The translations under genes were made by a program, and so were the position numbers. This document shows positions 1-8,998 of a stretch of 64,000 bases of DNA, piece after piece. The DNA comes from Sphingobium amiense (lineage in GTDB: Bacteria > Pseudomonadota > Alphaproteobacteria > Sphingomonadales > Sphingomonadaceae). Within the stretch, counting starts at the first letter, position 1; each line of letters opens with the position of its first letter. Below the pieces are notes generated by a model that saw only the letters and a program-made list of their open reading frames with translations, did no database searches and was not told the origin of the DNA. The stretch covers positions 3,454,501 to 3,518,500 of the forward strand of contig NZ_AP018664.1 in the NCBI RefSeq assembly GCF_003967075.1, written 5' to 3'.

Positions 1-731
1 ATCCCTTCCATACCTATCATATGGGCGTGACGGCGGAAAATGTCGCGGCCCGCTACGGCATTTCGCGCGAGGATCAGGACGCGCTCGCCTATGAAAGCCA
101 GACGCGCGCCGCCAATGCCATTGCGCAGGGCCGGTTCAGCGATCAGATCGCGCCCGTCGAGGTCATGGTGAAGCGCAAGCCCGTCGCCTTCGACACCGAC
201 GAATATGTGCGCATGAATGCCGCGCCGGAGGATTTCGCCGGCCTCAGGCCCGTGTTCCAGAAGGACGGCACGGTGACGGCGGGCAATGCATCGGGCATCA
301 ATGACGGCGCGGCGGCGGTCGTGCTGGCGAGCGAGGCGGCGGTGAAGGCCCACAACCTCAAGCCCCTCGCGCGGCTGGTGGCCTATGGCCATGCGGGCGT
401 CGATCCCGCCTATATGGGGATCGGCCCGGTCCCGGCGACGCGCAACGCGCTGGAGCGGGCGGGACTTTCGGTGGCGGACCTCGACGTGATCGAATCGAAC
501 GAAGCCTTCGCGGCGCAGGCCTGTGCGGTGGCGCGCGAGCTGGCGTTCGATCCGGCGAAGGTCAATCCCAACGGTAGCGGCATCTCGCTGGGCCACCCGG
601 TTGGCGCGACGGGCGCGATCATCACGACCAAGCTCGCCTATGAACTGCAACGCACCGGCGGCCGCTATGGCCTGACCACCATGTGCATCGGCGGCGGTCA
701 GGGGATCGCCGCAATCTGGGAACGCGTCTGA
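1..731 (+). CDS. Thiolase (acetyl-CoA C-acyltransferase), 3' part
   Basis: The frame is open from base 3 and is cut by the window edge, so only the C-terminal ~240 residues are present; the first ATG at 21 is internal. Thiolases carry out the CoA-dependent cleavage (or condensation) of 3-ketoacyl-CoA. Visible signatures are NASGINDGAAAVVLASE, the SNEAFAAQ segment, the NPNGSGISLGHPVGATG segment with the catalytic His, and CIGGGQGIAAIWE at the C-terminus with the second active-site Cys. The family (degradative FadA-like or biosynthetic PhaA-like) cannot be fixed without the N-terminal half. It converges on a TonB receptor gene across a shared hairpin terminator. Confidence 0.93.
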   Translation, partial: PFHTYHMGVTAENVAARYGISREDQDALAYESQTRAANAIAQGRFSDQIAPVEVMVKRKPVAFDTDEYVRMNAAPEDFAGLRPVFQKDGTVTAGNASGINDGAAAVVLASEAAVKAHNLKPLARLVAYGHAGVDPAYMGIGPVPATRNALERAGLSVADLDVIESNEAFAAQACAVARELAFDPAKVNPNGSGISLGHPVGATGAIITTKLAYELQRTGGRYGLTTMCIGGGQGIAAIWERV

Positions 732-753
732 CGCTTTCATCCTGTTGAAAAAT

Positions 754-791
754 AAAGGCCGGGCGACCCTCAAAGGGGCCGCCCGGCCTTT
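754..791. terminator. Bidirectional intrinsic terminator between thiolase and TonB receptor
   Basis: An 11-base arm AAAGGCCGGGC (754-764) pairs with GCCCGGCCTTT (781-791) around a GC-rich loop that can pair further. Runs of A on one side and T on the other fit termination from both convergent genes. Confidence 0.8.
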
Positions 792-814
792 TCGCGTCAG
801 CCGGCCTTTTCGCT

Positions 815-3800
815 TTAGAAGGTGCCGCGAACGCCGACCAGATACTGCACGCCCGGCTTATACTGGGTGAAGGTCGCGCCCTCATACTGGAAATACTGGC
901 GCAGCTTGGCGTTGCCGAAATTCTGGATATCGACCGTCAACTGTGGCGCGCCGGTCCACCCAAACAGCTTTTCAAGGTCGAAGCTGGAGGAGAAATCCCA
1001 CTGCTGATAATCGTCGCTGTAGAGGGCGGCGGTGGGAATGCCGTTCTGGTTCGCGCCGCTCACCTGCGATCCTTCCCGGAAGGTGGTCGACACGCGCAGG
1101 TTGACGCCGCCATTCTCGTAATAGCCGATCACATTATAGGTGAAGGGCGACACGCCGAAGGCCACCGCCGCGCCGTCGCTGCGCTGATCGACCAGCGTGG
1201 CGTTTGCGTTGAAGCCGAAGCCCTTGATGCCGAGGAAGCGCTCGGTCAGGAAATCGAGCGGCTGAACCCACTGAAATTCAAGCCCGTTGACGATCAGCTT
1301 GTTGGGAACATTGACCTGCGACTGGATCTGCACCGTGGCGGCATTGGGTCCGCCGCGCAGGTTGATCGCATCGCGCTGCGTCGGATTGAGCGAGTCGTAG
1401 GTGATCCCATATTGCGCCAGGAACGAGAAAGGCTGGGTCGTGATCTGGTTGGTGGTGAAGCCCGTCAGCGACTTGCGGAAGGCGTTGACCGAAACCAGCC
1501 CTTCGCGCCCGGTGTAGAGTTCGACGCCGAAGTCCAGATTGTTCGAGAAATAGGGATTGAGCGCCGGGTTGCCGATGGTCGCGGTGGCCGCAGACGGATC
1601 GCCGAAGCCCACGCCCGGCAACTGCGCCGCCGGATCGGGCCGGGTCATCGTCTTGGAATAGGCCGCGCGGATCACCGCCAGGTCGCCGAGATCATAGGCG
1701 AGCGTCGCGGCGGGCAGCCACTTGTCATAGCTGTTCGACGTCCGCACCAGCGTCACGACATTGGGATAGCGCGACCCGTCCGGAATCTGGGTTCCGTTCG
1801 CCAGCGTATTGCGCGGATCGGCGATGGAAACCCGGCCCTCGATCGTCTGGTCGGTCTTCACATAGCGCGCGCCGATGTTGAAGCGCAGGTCGTTGTCGCC
1901 GATCTGCTGCTTGCCGGTCGCCATCAGATAGGCCGCCCACGACTTTTCGCGAATCAGGCCGCCGCTCGCCCCGGTGTTGGAGCCGCCCGATTCCGGCGTG
2001 TTGTCATGGAAGCTGTCATAATTGGACGCCTGCTTGAACTTGTTCCAGTCGATCGTAACGAAGCCCGCGCGGCCGGGCATCAGGAAGTTGGGAAGCTGCC
2101 CCGCCGGGATCAGCGATCCGCCATAGGTGATCGGCGTCGTCTGGCCTGCGGTATAGCCGGTGCCGTAACCCGGATAGGTCGGATAACCCGGCGTGCCCGG
2201 CGCGACCGCAGCTGCGCCAAGGCAGGGCGGCTGGCCGTTGGGACCGGGCAGGAACACGTTGGGGTTGCCGCCGCACACCGCATTCTGCCACGCTTGGCTG
2301 TTGTCATAGCCCCGGATGCGGCGGCTGATGTCGTCATAGTTCGCGCCGGCCTGAAGGCTGAAATTCTCGTCGCCCCAGGTGAGGGCGCCGCGCGCGCCCT
2401 TCGTCTTGTTGAGGCGGCGTTCGTCCTGCATGTTCACGCGGCCGCCGTTCCACACGAAGTTGGCGGGATCGTTAAGGTCGACATTGGCGTCGATCGTCGG
2501 CGCGCCATTGGGATTGGCGGTGTAGTTCACCGTTACGCCCTGACCCAGCGCCGTCACCGGCCCCGCGGTCGGCACCTCGCGGTGGAAAGTGCTGCGCGTA
2601 TAATTGGCCTGCACCGACAGCTTCAGCCGGTCGGCCAGTTCCCAGTCCAGCCCCGGATTGATGCTGTAGAGACGCGTCGTTTCCGTCAGCGGACGATATT
2701 CGAGGAAGAATTGCGAGTTGGCGTAAGTGCCGCTCTGCACCAGACAGCCGGTGCTGCAATCGTCGCGGTCATAGGTGGTGTTCGTCGGGATGACCTGACT
2801 GTTGCGGACGATCCACGCGATATTCTCGCGCGTCAGATCGTTCTTCTTATAGCCATAGAGACCGTCGACATAGAAATGCATCGCATCGCTGGGACGCCAT
2901 TCGGCGCTGGCGATGGCGTTGATACGGTCGCGGCGGCCATATTGCGCGGAAAAGCGGCCGAGGCGCGGCAGCAGGCCGTTGTCGATCTGCTGGATGGTCG
3001 CGCCCGGATTGTTGGCGAGCAGCCAGGCCCGGTCGATGGTCTGGCCCGCCACCGTGCCGCCGCCGGCGCCTGCTGGCACGGCTGCCGGAATCGTCCAGTT
3101 GCCGCCGCCCGTCGTGTTGCAGACATTGCCCGCGCCACACTGCGCCGCCGTCAGGGCGGGATTGGTGTAGCCGATGGTCTCGAACCCGCGCGTATCGGTG
3201 TAGAGCCGCTGGCCCGACACGCCGACCAGGATGCCCATCGTGTCGTTGGTGGTGCTGAAGATCGCGGACCCGCGCGCGCCGACCTTGTCGACGCCGCTCT
3301 GCTTCGTGCCCTGGATATTATAGGTGAAGCGGGTGCCCGCGCGGTCGAACGGGCGGGCCGAGCGCATGTCGATATTGCCCGCCGCGCCGCCTTCCAGCAG
3401 GTTTGCGGTGTAGCTTTTGTTGACCGTCAGCTTGGTGAAGAGATCGGTCGGGAAGAAGCTGAGGTCGACCGACCGGTCCGTGCCCTGGGCGTCGGTCGCG
3501 CCCGAAGAGGAAACCGCGATGGGCGCGCCGTTCAGCGTGACATTGGTGAAATTGGACCCAAGCCCGCGAATCGCGACGTTGACGCCTTCGCCGGTCACGT
3601 CGCGGCTGATGGTGATGCCCGGAATGCGGTTGAACGATTCTGCGATGTTGGTGTCGGGAAACTTGCCGATGTCCTGCGCGAAAATGGAGTCGGTGAAACC
3701 GACCGATACGCGCTTGGAGTTCGTCGAATTCTGCAGCGACGCGCGATAGCCGGTCACGACGATGTCGTTGACGCCCGCTTCATCCTGCGGCGCGACCTGA

Positions 3801-3907
3801 GCGGCCTGCCCCCCGGTCTGCGCCTGCGCGCCGGGAAGCGCGGCCGCCGACACAAGGGCCGTCGCCGTCATGAGAACCGCACGCATGGTAAGATTGCACT
3901 TTCGCAT
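815..3907 (-). CDS. TonB-dependent receptor (large, carbohydrate-type class)
   Basis: Outer-membrane active transporter of about 1030 residues. The start at 3907 is chosen because AGGAGG lies 5 nt upstream (3913-3918); the frame stays open 10 codons further. A signal peptide ending near GAQAQ is followed by a TonB-box-like DIVVTGYRASLQ, then a plug domain (DIGKFPDTNIAESFNRIPG; VAIRGLGSNFTNVTLNG) and a long beta-barrel ending in an aromatic residue (VGVRGTF). This is the sphingomonad/Xanthomonas/Caulobacter type with a long barrel, often used for oligosaccharides or other bulky substrates in this group. The substrate is not visible from sequence. Two LacI-type operators lie just upstream, which favours a sugar substrate (inference). 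Confidence 0.93.
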   Translation of the reverse strand: MRKCNLTMRAVLMTATALVSAAALPGAQAQTGGQAAQVAPQDEAGVNDIVVTGYRASLQNSTNSKRVSVGFTDSIFAQDIGKFPDTNIAESFNRIPGITISRDVTGEGVNVAIRGLGSNFTNVTLNGAPIAVSSSGATDAQGTDRSVDLSFFPTDLFTKLTVNKSYTANLLEGGAAGNIDMRSARPFDRAGTRFTYNIQGTKQSGVDKVGARGSAIFSTTNDTMGILVGVSGQRLYTDTRGFETIGYTNPALTAAQCGAGNVCNTTGGGNWTIPAAVPAGAGGGTVAGQTIDRAWLLANNPGATIQQIDNGLLPRLGRFSAQYGRRDRINAIASAEWRPSDAMHFYVDGLYGYKKNDLTRENIAWIVRNSQVIPTNTTYDRDDCSTGCLVQSGTYANSQFFLEYRPLTETTRLYSINPGLDWELADRLKLSVQANYTRSTFHREVPTAGPVTALGQGVTVNYTANPNGAPTIDANVDLNDPANFVWNGGRVNMQDERRLNKTKGARGALTWGDENFSLQAGANYDDISRRIRGYDNSQAWQNAVCGGNPNVFLPGPNGQPPCLGAAAVAPGTPGYPTYPGYGTGYTAGQTTPITYGGSLIPAGQLPNFLMPGRAGFVTIDWNKFKQASNYDSFHDNTPESGGSNTGASGGLIREKSWAAYLMATGKQQIGDNDLRFNIGARYVKTDQTIEGRVSIADPRNTLANGTQIPDGSRYPNVVTLVRTSNSYDKWLPAATLAYDLGDLAVIRAAYSKTMTRPDPAAQLPGVGFGDPSAATATIGNPALNPYFSNNLDFGVELYTGREGLVSVNAFRKSLTGFTTNQITTQPFSFLAQYGITYDSLNPTQRDAINLRGGPNAATVQIQSQVNVPNKLIVNGLEFQWVQPLDFLTERFLGIKGFGFNANATLVDQRSDGAAVAFGVSPFTYNVIGYYENGGVNLRVSTTFREGSQVSGANQNGIPTAALYSDDYQQWDFSSSFDLEKLFGWTGAPQLTVDIQNFGNAKLRQYFQYEGATFTQYKPGVQYLVGVRGTF

Positions 3908-3952
3908 AAACCCCTCCTCTTTCGACGCTCCCGGCATTCCGGCGAGTCAGAC

Positions 3953-3966
3953 TGATAACGCTACCA
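3953..3966. promoter_or_regulatory. LacI-family-type operator O1 upstream of TonB receptor
   Basis: TGATAACGCTACCA is an imperfect 14-bp palindrome with the central CG typical of LacI-family operators (general form TGnnAnCGnTnnCA). It lies about 46 bp upstream of the receptor start codon, and its right half CGCTACCAGT is an exact inverted copy of O2. Confidence 0.55.
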
Positions 3967-4020
3967 GTCATTTCTTTCCCATGATCGAAGGAGGTTTGTC
4001 AACAGGAGTGTAATTCATAC

Positions 4021-4034
4021 TGGTAGCGATACAT
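4021..4034. promoter_or_regulatory. LacI-family-type operator O2 upstream of TonB receptor
   Basis: TGGTAGCGATACAT has the same CG-centred design as O1. Centre-to-centre distance to O1 is 68 bp, so a looped repression complex is conceivable. No LacI regulator gene is in the window. Confidence 0.5.
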
Positions 4035-4087
4035 TTCGGGGAGGGCCGCCGGGGGAGAAGCGACCGAGAGGTCGGTCGGTGTCGCCG

Positions 4088-4114
4088 TTGACTGTAACAG
4101 GTGTTTGGTATAGT
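4088..4114 (+). promoter_or_regulatory. Candidate promoter for acyl-CoA dehydrogenase
   Basis: TTGACT (4088-4093) and TATAGT (4109-4114) are separated by 15 bp, a short but usable spacing. The expected start of transcription would be roughly 15-20 nt before the ATG at 4136. The palindrome CTGTAACAG lies inside the spacer region. Confidence 0.4.
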
Positions 4115-4135
4115 GGATGGCCGACAGGAGAGGCC

Positions 4136-5872
4136 ATGTTCACCTACACACCCCCGATCGACGACTATCGTTTCCTGCTGACGCACGTCCTCGGCTTTGA
4201 CGAGGCGATGCGCGATCTTGGCAAAGACGTGGACAGCGACCTTGCCGCCGCCGTCCTCGAAGAGGCCGGGCGCATGTGCGCAGACCGTCTGCTGCCCCTC
4301 AACCGCGAAGGCGACGAGCAGGGAAGCCGCCTCACCGCCGATGGCGTCGTCACGCCGTCCGGTTTCGCCGAAGCGTGGCGCGATTTCGCGGCGGCGGGCT
4401 GGGCGGCCCTATCTGCCGAGGAAGAGCATGGCGGGCAGGGGCTGCCCTTCGTCCTGCAGCTCTGGCTGGATGAGATGATGTCGGCGACGAACCTGTCCTT
4501 CGGCCTTTTTCCCGGCCTGACGCGCGGCGCATGCGAGGCGATTGCCGCCCATGCGAGTGAGGAACTCAAGGCGACCTGGCTGCGTCCGCTGGTGAGCGGC
4601 GAATGGACGGGCGCCATGGCGCTGACCGAAAGCGGTGCGGGCACCGACCTTGCGCTTCTCAAGACCAAGGCCGCGCCGCTGGGCGACGGCAGCTACGCGG
4701 TGACGGGCACCAAGATCTTCATTTCGTCGGGCGACCATGATTTCGGCGGCAACATCGTCCATTTGGTTCTCGCCCGGCTTCCCGATGCGCCCGCTGGCGT
4801 CAAGGGGATCAGCCTGTTCCTCGTCCCCAAATTCCTGCCCGACGATGCCGGGGGCTTCACCCGCCGCAACGGCATGTCGGTGGGCGCGCTGGAAAAGAAG
4901 ATGGGCATCCATGCCCAGCCGACCTGCGTCATGAACTATGACGAAGCGGTCGGCTGGCTGGTGGGCGAACCGCATCGCGGCCTGGCCGCCATGTTCACGA
5001 TGATGAATGCGGAACGGCTGATGGTCGGCATTCAGGGTCTGGGCATCGCGGGCGGCGCCTATCAGCAGGCGGCGGCCTACGCCAAAGACCGGTTGCAGGG
5101 CCGCAGCGCCGATGGCGCGCGCAGCCCGGTGGCGATCATCGAGCATGCCGATGTCCGCCGGATGCTCCTGAACGTTCGCGCCTTCGTCGAGGGCGGGCGC
5201 GCTCTCGCCGGGTGGGTGGCGCTGCAACTGGACCGCTCGCGCCATCATCCCGATGCAGCCGAACGGGCGAAGGCCGATGCGCTGGTGGCGCTGCTGACTC
5301 CGGTGGTGAAGGCCGCCTTCACCGATATGGGCTTCGAAGGCGCGGTGCAGGCGCAGCAGGTGTTCGGCGGCCATGGCTACATCCGCGAATGGGGCATGGA
5401 GCAATATGTCCGCGACGCGCGCATCGCCCAGATTTACGAAGGCACCAACGGCGTGCAGGCGATGGACCTTGTCGGGCGCAAGCTGGGCCTTGGCGGCGGG
5501 GCGGTGGTCGATGACTTCCTCGCCATGATCGCTGCCGATCTGGACGGGGCGGGCGGTCTCGTCATTGCGGAGCGCACGCTTGGCGCGCTGGCGCTGCTGC
5601 GCACCGCGACGCAAGCCTTGCGCGGCGCCGAGGCCGACCGCGCCGGAGCGGCGGCGGTCGATTATCTGCGCCTCTTCGCGCTGGTCTCACTGGGCTGGAT
5701 GTGGACGCGCATGGCAGTAGCGGCGGGTCAGGACGACAGCCCGCTGCATCGGGCGAAGCGCGACATTGCGGGCTTTTACGCCCGGCATGTCCTGCCGCAG
5801 GCGCACGGCCTTGCCGACGCGATCGGCGCGGGCGAAGCGTCCGTCATGGCGCTGTCCGCCGACGCCTTCTGA
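4136..5872 (+). CDS. Acyl-CoA dehydrogenase, long DmdC-like class
   Basis: FAD enzyme of 578 residues that introduces a double bond alpha-beta to a CoA thioester. The start MFTYTPPIDDYRF is preceded by AGGAGAGG (4126-4133). Domain order is an N-terminal helical domain, a middle beta domain (MALTESGAGTDLALLKTKA, then GTKIFISSGDHD) and the C-terminal helical FAD domain (QQVFGGHGYIREWGMEQ; QIYEGTNGVQAMDLVGRKL). The Glu in YEGTNG is the expected catalytic base region. A C-terminal extension of ~130 residues is typical of the ~590-residue class that includes 3-methylmercaptopropionyl-CoA dehydrogenase. The actual acyl substrate is unknown. Its stop overlaps the ATG of the next gene (TGATG), so the two are probably co-transcribed. 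Confidence 0.9.
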   Translation: MFTYTPPIDDYRFLLTHVLGFDEAMRDLGKDVDSDLAAAVLEEAGRMCADRLLPLNREGDEQGSRLTADGVVTPSGFAEAWRDFAAAGWAALSAEEEHGGQGLPFVLQLWLDEMMSATNLSFGLFPGLTRGACEAIAAHASEELKATWLRPLVSGEWTGAMALTESGAGTDLALLKTKAAPLGDGSYAVTGTKIFISSGDHDFGGNIVHLVLARLPDAPAGVKGISLFLVPKFLPDDAGGFTRRNGMSVGALEKKMGIHAQPTCVMNYDEAVGWLVGEPHRGLAAMFTMMNAERLMVGIQGLGIAGGAYQQAAAYAKDRLQGRSADGARSPVAIIEHADVRRMLLNVRAFVEGGRALAGWVALQLDRSRHHPDAAERAKADALVALLTPVVKAAFTDMGFEGAVQAQQVFGGHGYIREWGMEQYVRDARIAQIYEGTNGVQAMDLVGRKLGLGGGAVVDDFLAMIAADLDGAGGLVIAERTLGALALLRTATQALRGAEADRAGAAAVDYLRLFALVSLGWMWTRMAVAAGQDDSPLHRAKRDIAGFYARHVLPQAHGLADAIGAGEASVMALSADAF

Positions 5873-6432
5873 TGGCGGACGCCGGGCGGCCGAGCCGCCG
5901 CCGCGAGATATTGGAGATCGCGGCGCAGCTTTTCGCCCGCAAGGGCTATCGCGGCACGTCGATGCGGGACATCGGCGTGGCTGCGGGCGTCCTTGGCGGT
6001 TCGCTCTACCATCACATCAAGTCCAAGGATGCGCTGTTCGTCGAGCTGCACAATGCGGCGCTCGACGCGGCCGAGGAGCGGATCGCACAGGCGGTGGAGG
6101 CGCAAAGCGATCCCTGGGCGAAGCTGGAAGCGGCCTGCGCGATGCTGCTCGACATCCAGCTTGCGCCCGATTCGCTCACCATGCCGATGATGAACGACTT
6201 TCGCGAAGTGCCGCCTGCGGTCCGGGCCGAGCTTGTGGCCCGGCGCGACCGGTTCGAGCAGCTATTTCGCGCGCTGGTCGATCTGTTGCCTCTGCCCCCG
6301 CAGATGGATCGGTCGATCTATCGCAACCTGCTGCTGTCGCAGCTCAATGGCGTAAGCGACTGGTATCGGCCGGGGCGGCTGACGCCCGCGCAGGTCGCCG
6401 CGCAGATCGCGGCCGTCTTTCGCCACGGCTGA
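5872..6432 (+). CDS. TetR/AcrR-family regulator
   Basis: Protein of 186 residues. The start overlaps the stop of the acyl-CoA dehydrogenase by one base. The N-terminal helix-turn-helix reads ILEIAAQLFARKGYRGTSMR followed by DIGVAAGVLGGSLYHHIKSK, a standard TetR DNA-binding domain. The C-terminal ligand domain is variable and gives no ligand clue. Co-translation suggests it represses the acyl-CoA dehydrogenase gene in response to an acyl-CoA or fatty acid, as FadR/PsrA-type TetR proteins do (inference). It converges on the LysR gene with only 6 bp between stops. Confidence 0.9.
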   Translation: MADAGRPSRRREILEIAAQLFARKGYRGTSMRDIGVAAGVLGGSLYHHIKSKDALFVELHNAALDAAEERIAQAVEAQSDPWAKLEAACAMLLDIQLAPDSLTMPMMNDFREVPPAVRAELVARRDRFEQLFRALVDLLPLPPQMDRSIYRNLLLSQLNGVSDWYRPGRLTPAQVAAQIAAVFRHG

Positions 6433-6438
6433 CGGGCG

Positions 6439-7332
6439 TCAGATACCGGCCGATCGCGCCTTAGCAGCCGCAATCGCTTCTTCCAGGAAGGAAATGGTGG
6501 CACGGATGCGGGGCAGCTTTTGCAGATCGGCGTGCATTACCACCCAATAGCTGCGCAGCACTTCCACTTCGTCGGGCAAAAGCCGCACCAGCCGCTCATC
6601 CTGCCCGGCGGCGAACAGGTGCAGCATCCCGATGCCCATACCGGCCGCAACGGCCGCCTGCTGCGCCGCCGCGGAGGTGGACCTGAACCGGACCGGCGCG
6701 CCGGGCAGCAACTGATCCAGCGCGATCATTTCCCGGAAGCCGGCCAGTTCCTCGATATAGGATACAAAATGATGGCGGTGGAGGTCGTCCAGACTGCCGG
6801 GCGTGCCTTCCCGTTCGAGATAGTCGCTCGACGCATAGAGGCCCAGCCGATAGTCGGTGAGCTTGCGCCCGACCAGCCGTCCGCGCGGGGGCATGCTCAG
6901 CATCACGGCGATGTCGGCTTCACGTCTGGCAAGGCTGGTGGAGCGGCTCTCGGTCGCCAGTTCGAGGGTGAGGCCGGGATGCCGCCGCTGCAGCGTCTCG
7001 ATATGCGGGGCGACCAGATAGGCGCCGAACATCTCTGTGGTGGCAAGGCGGACGACGCCCTCCACCACGTCGTCGCGCGCGGCCACGCTGGCGGAGGCGG
7101 CGAGCAGCTCGCTCTCGATCCGCTCGGCATGGCGCTGAAGCGCGAAGGCGGCAGGGGTGGGCGACACGCCGCGGGACGAGCGGTCGAACAGGCGCGCGCC
7201 CAGTTCGCGCTCCAGTGCGGTGAGGCGGCGGGCGACGGTGCTGTGGTCGATGCCCGCCCGTTTGCCCGCCGCGACCATATTGCCTTCGCGCAGGATGGAG
7301 AGGAACAGCATGAGGTCGGCGGACTGGAGCAT
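6439..7332 (-). CDS. LysR-family transcriptional regulator
   Basis: About 297 residues from the ATG at 7332 (MLQSADLMLFLSILREGNMV). A GTG at 7359 in the same frame would add 9 residues and is an acceptable alternative. The winged helix-turn-helix (AAGKRAGIDHSTVARRLTAL, then ERELGARLFDRSSRG) is followed by the periplasmic-binding-like effector domain. It is divergent from mmsA with about 100 bp between start codons, the classic layout in which a LysR protein controls the neighbouring gene. The effector is unknown; a metabolite of valine or beta-alanine-type catabolism would fit the context. Confidence 0.9.
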   Translation of the reverse strand: MLQSADLMLFLSILREGNMVAAGKRAGIDHSTVARRLTALERELGARLFDRSSRGVSPTPAAFALQRHAERIESELLAASASVAARDDVVEGVVRLATTEMFGAYLVAPHIETLQRRHPGLTLELATESRSTSLARREADIAVMLSMPPRGRLVGRKLTDYRLGLYASSDYLEREGTPGSLDDLHRHHFVSYIEELAGFREMIALDQLLPGAPVRFRSTSAAAQQAAVAAGMGIGMLHLFAAGQDERLVRLLPDEVEVLRSYWVVMHADLQKLPRIRATISFLEEAIAAAKARSAGI

Positions 7333-7431
7333 CGGTATATCTGCAAAGCTGATGTGCACCCCTGTGCCTATCCCTGCAAAGCTGGCCTGTCTATAACGCG
7401 TTCAAAGCTCATGCTTAGGAAAGGATGACCC

Positions 7432-8931
7432 GTGCGCGCAATCACACATTTCATTGACGGACAGGATGCCCCCATGGCGGGCGCCCGACTGGTGGACGTG
7501 CTCGACCCGTCGACCGGCGCGGTGCAGGCGCAGGTGGAGCTGGCGAACGCCGCCCATCTTCAGAAAGCCATCGATTCCGCCCGCGCGGCGCAGCCCGACT
7601 GGGCGGCCACCAATCCGCAGCGCCGCGCCCGCGTGATGTTCCGCTTCAAGGAACTGATCGAAGCGAACATGGACGAGATGGCGGCCATGCTGTCCGCCGA
7701 ACATGGCAAGGTGATCGCCGACGCCAAGGGCGACATCCAGCGCGGTCTGGAAGTCGTCGAGTTCGCCTGCGGCATCCCGCACCTGCTGAAGGGCGAATAT
7801 ACGCAGGGCGCAGGGCCGGGCATCGACGTCTATTCGATGCGTCAGCCGCTGGGCATCGTGGCGGGCATCACCCCGTTCAACTTCCCCGCGATGATCCCGC
7901 TGTGGATGAGCGCGATGGCGATCGCCTGCGGCAACGCCTTCATCCTCAAGCCCTCCGAGCGTGACCCCTCGGTGCCGGTGCGCCTCGCGCAACTGGCGCT
8001 CGAAGCGGGCCTGCCCAAGGGCATCCTGAACGTCGTGCACGGCGACAAGGAAATGGTGGACGCGATCCTCGACCATCCCGACATCAAGGCGGTGAGCTTC
8101 GTCGGATCGTCCGACATCGCCAACTATGTCTATCAGCGCGCCGCCGCGAACGGCAAGCGGGCGCAGTGCATGGGCGGCGCTAAGAATCACGGCATCATCC
8201 TGCCCGACGCCGACATGGATCAGGCGGTTGCCGACATCGTGGGCGCGGCCTTCGGTTCGGCAGGCGAACGCTGCATGGCGCTGCCGGTGGTGACGCCGGT
8301 CGGCGAAGCGACGGCGCAGGCGTTCCGCGAAAAGCTGGTCGCGGCCATCGAGACTCTGCGCCCCGGCATCCCCAGCGATCCGCAGGCGCAATATGGCCCG
8401 CTCGTCACCGGTCAGCACAAGGCGCGTGTCGAAAGCTATATCCAGATGGCTGCGGACGAGGGCGCGGAAATCGTCGTAGACGGGCGCGGTTTCAGCCTTC
8501 AGGGCTATGAGGAAGGCTTCTATCTCGCCCCCACCCTGATCGACCGGGTGACGCCGCAGATGAAGAGCTATCAGGACGAGATTTTCGGCCCGGTGCTCCA
8601 GATCCTGCGCGCCGAAACCTTCGAGGAGGCGCTGAGCTATCCCTCGAAGCATCAATATGGCAACGGCGTCGCCATCTTCACGCGCAACGGCGACTATGCG
8701 CGCCGCTTCGCTGCCGAGGTCGAGGTGGGCATGGTCGGCATCAACGTGCCGATCCCGGTGCCGGTCGCCTATCACAGCTTTGGCGGCTGGAAGCGTTCGG
8801 GCTTCGGCGATCTCGACCAATATGGTCTGGACGGCGTGCGCTTCTACACCCGCACCAAGAAGATCACGCAGCGCTGGCCGAGCGGCGGCGCGGTGATCGA
8901 CCAGAGCTTCGTCATTCCGACGATGAAGTAA
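7432..8931 (+). CDS. mmsA: CoA-acylating methylmalonate-semialdehyde dehydrogenase
   Basis: Oxidises methylmalonate or malonate semialdehyde with NAD and CoA to propionyl-CoA or acetyl-CoA, late in valine and inositol breakdown. It has 499 residues, the normal length. The start is GTG at 7432, supported by AGGAAAGGA at 7417-7425; the nearby ATG at 7425 is out of frame. Motifs include GITPFNFPAMIPLWM for cofactor binding, LKPSERDPS, FVGSS, and the catalytic Cys281 in GSAGERCMALPV, which is the MmsA-specific form of the aldehyde dehydrogenase site. It appears monocistronic, ends in a strong terminator, and is probably controlled by the divergent LysR gene. Confidence 0.95.
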   Translation: MRAITHFIDGQDAPMAGARLVDVLDPSTGAVQAQVELANAAHLQKAIDSARAAQPDWAATNPQRRARVMFRFKELIEANMDEMAAMLSAEHGKVIADAKGDIQRGLEVVEFACGIPHLLKGEYTQGAGPGIDVYSMRQPLGIVAGITPFNFPAMIPLWMSAMAIACGNAFILKPSERDPSVPVRLAQLALEAGLPKGILNVVHGDKEMVDAILDHPDIKAVSFVGSSDIANYVYQRAAANGKRAQCMGGAKNHGIILPDADMDQAVADIVGAAFGSAGERCMALPVVTPVGEATAQAFREKLVAAIETLRPGIPSDPQAQYGPLVTGQHKARVESYIQMAADEGAEIVVDGRGFSLQGYEEGFYLAPTLIDRVTPQMKSYQDEIFGPVLQILRAETFEEALSYPSKHQYGNGVAIFTRNGDYARRFAAEVEVGMVGINVPIPVPVAYHSFGGWKRSGFGDLDQYGLDGVRFYTRTKKITQRWPSGGAVIDQSFVIPTMK

Positions 8932-8956
8932 GACCGCATAAAGCGACAGCGATGGC

Positions 8957-8989
8957 AACAGCCGGGCGCGGTTTCAGCGCCCGGCTGTT
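8957..8989. terminator. Bidirectional terminator between mmsA and hppD
   Basis: A perfect 13-bp stem, AACAGCCGGGCGC (8957-8969) with GCGCCCGGCTGTT (8977-8989), and a 7-nt loop. It is followed by a T-rich stretch and sits between two convergent genes. Confidence 0.88.
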
Positions 8990-8998
8990 CCTTTGTTT

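Noticed and set aside
1412..3955. 847-codon open frame on the + strand
   Set aside because: Antisense to the TonB receptor, which has a signal peptide, plug and barrel motifs; the + frame is Arg/Ala/Gly-rich noise typical of high-GC antisense.
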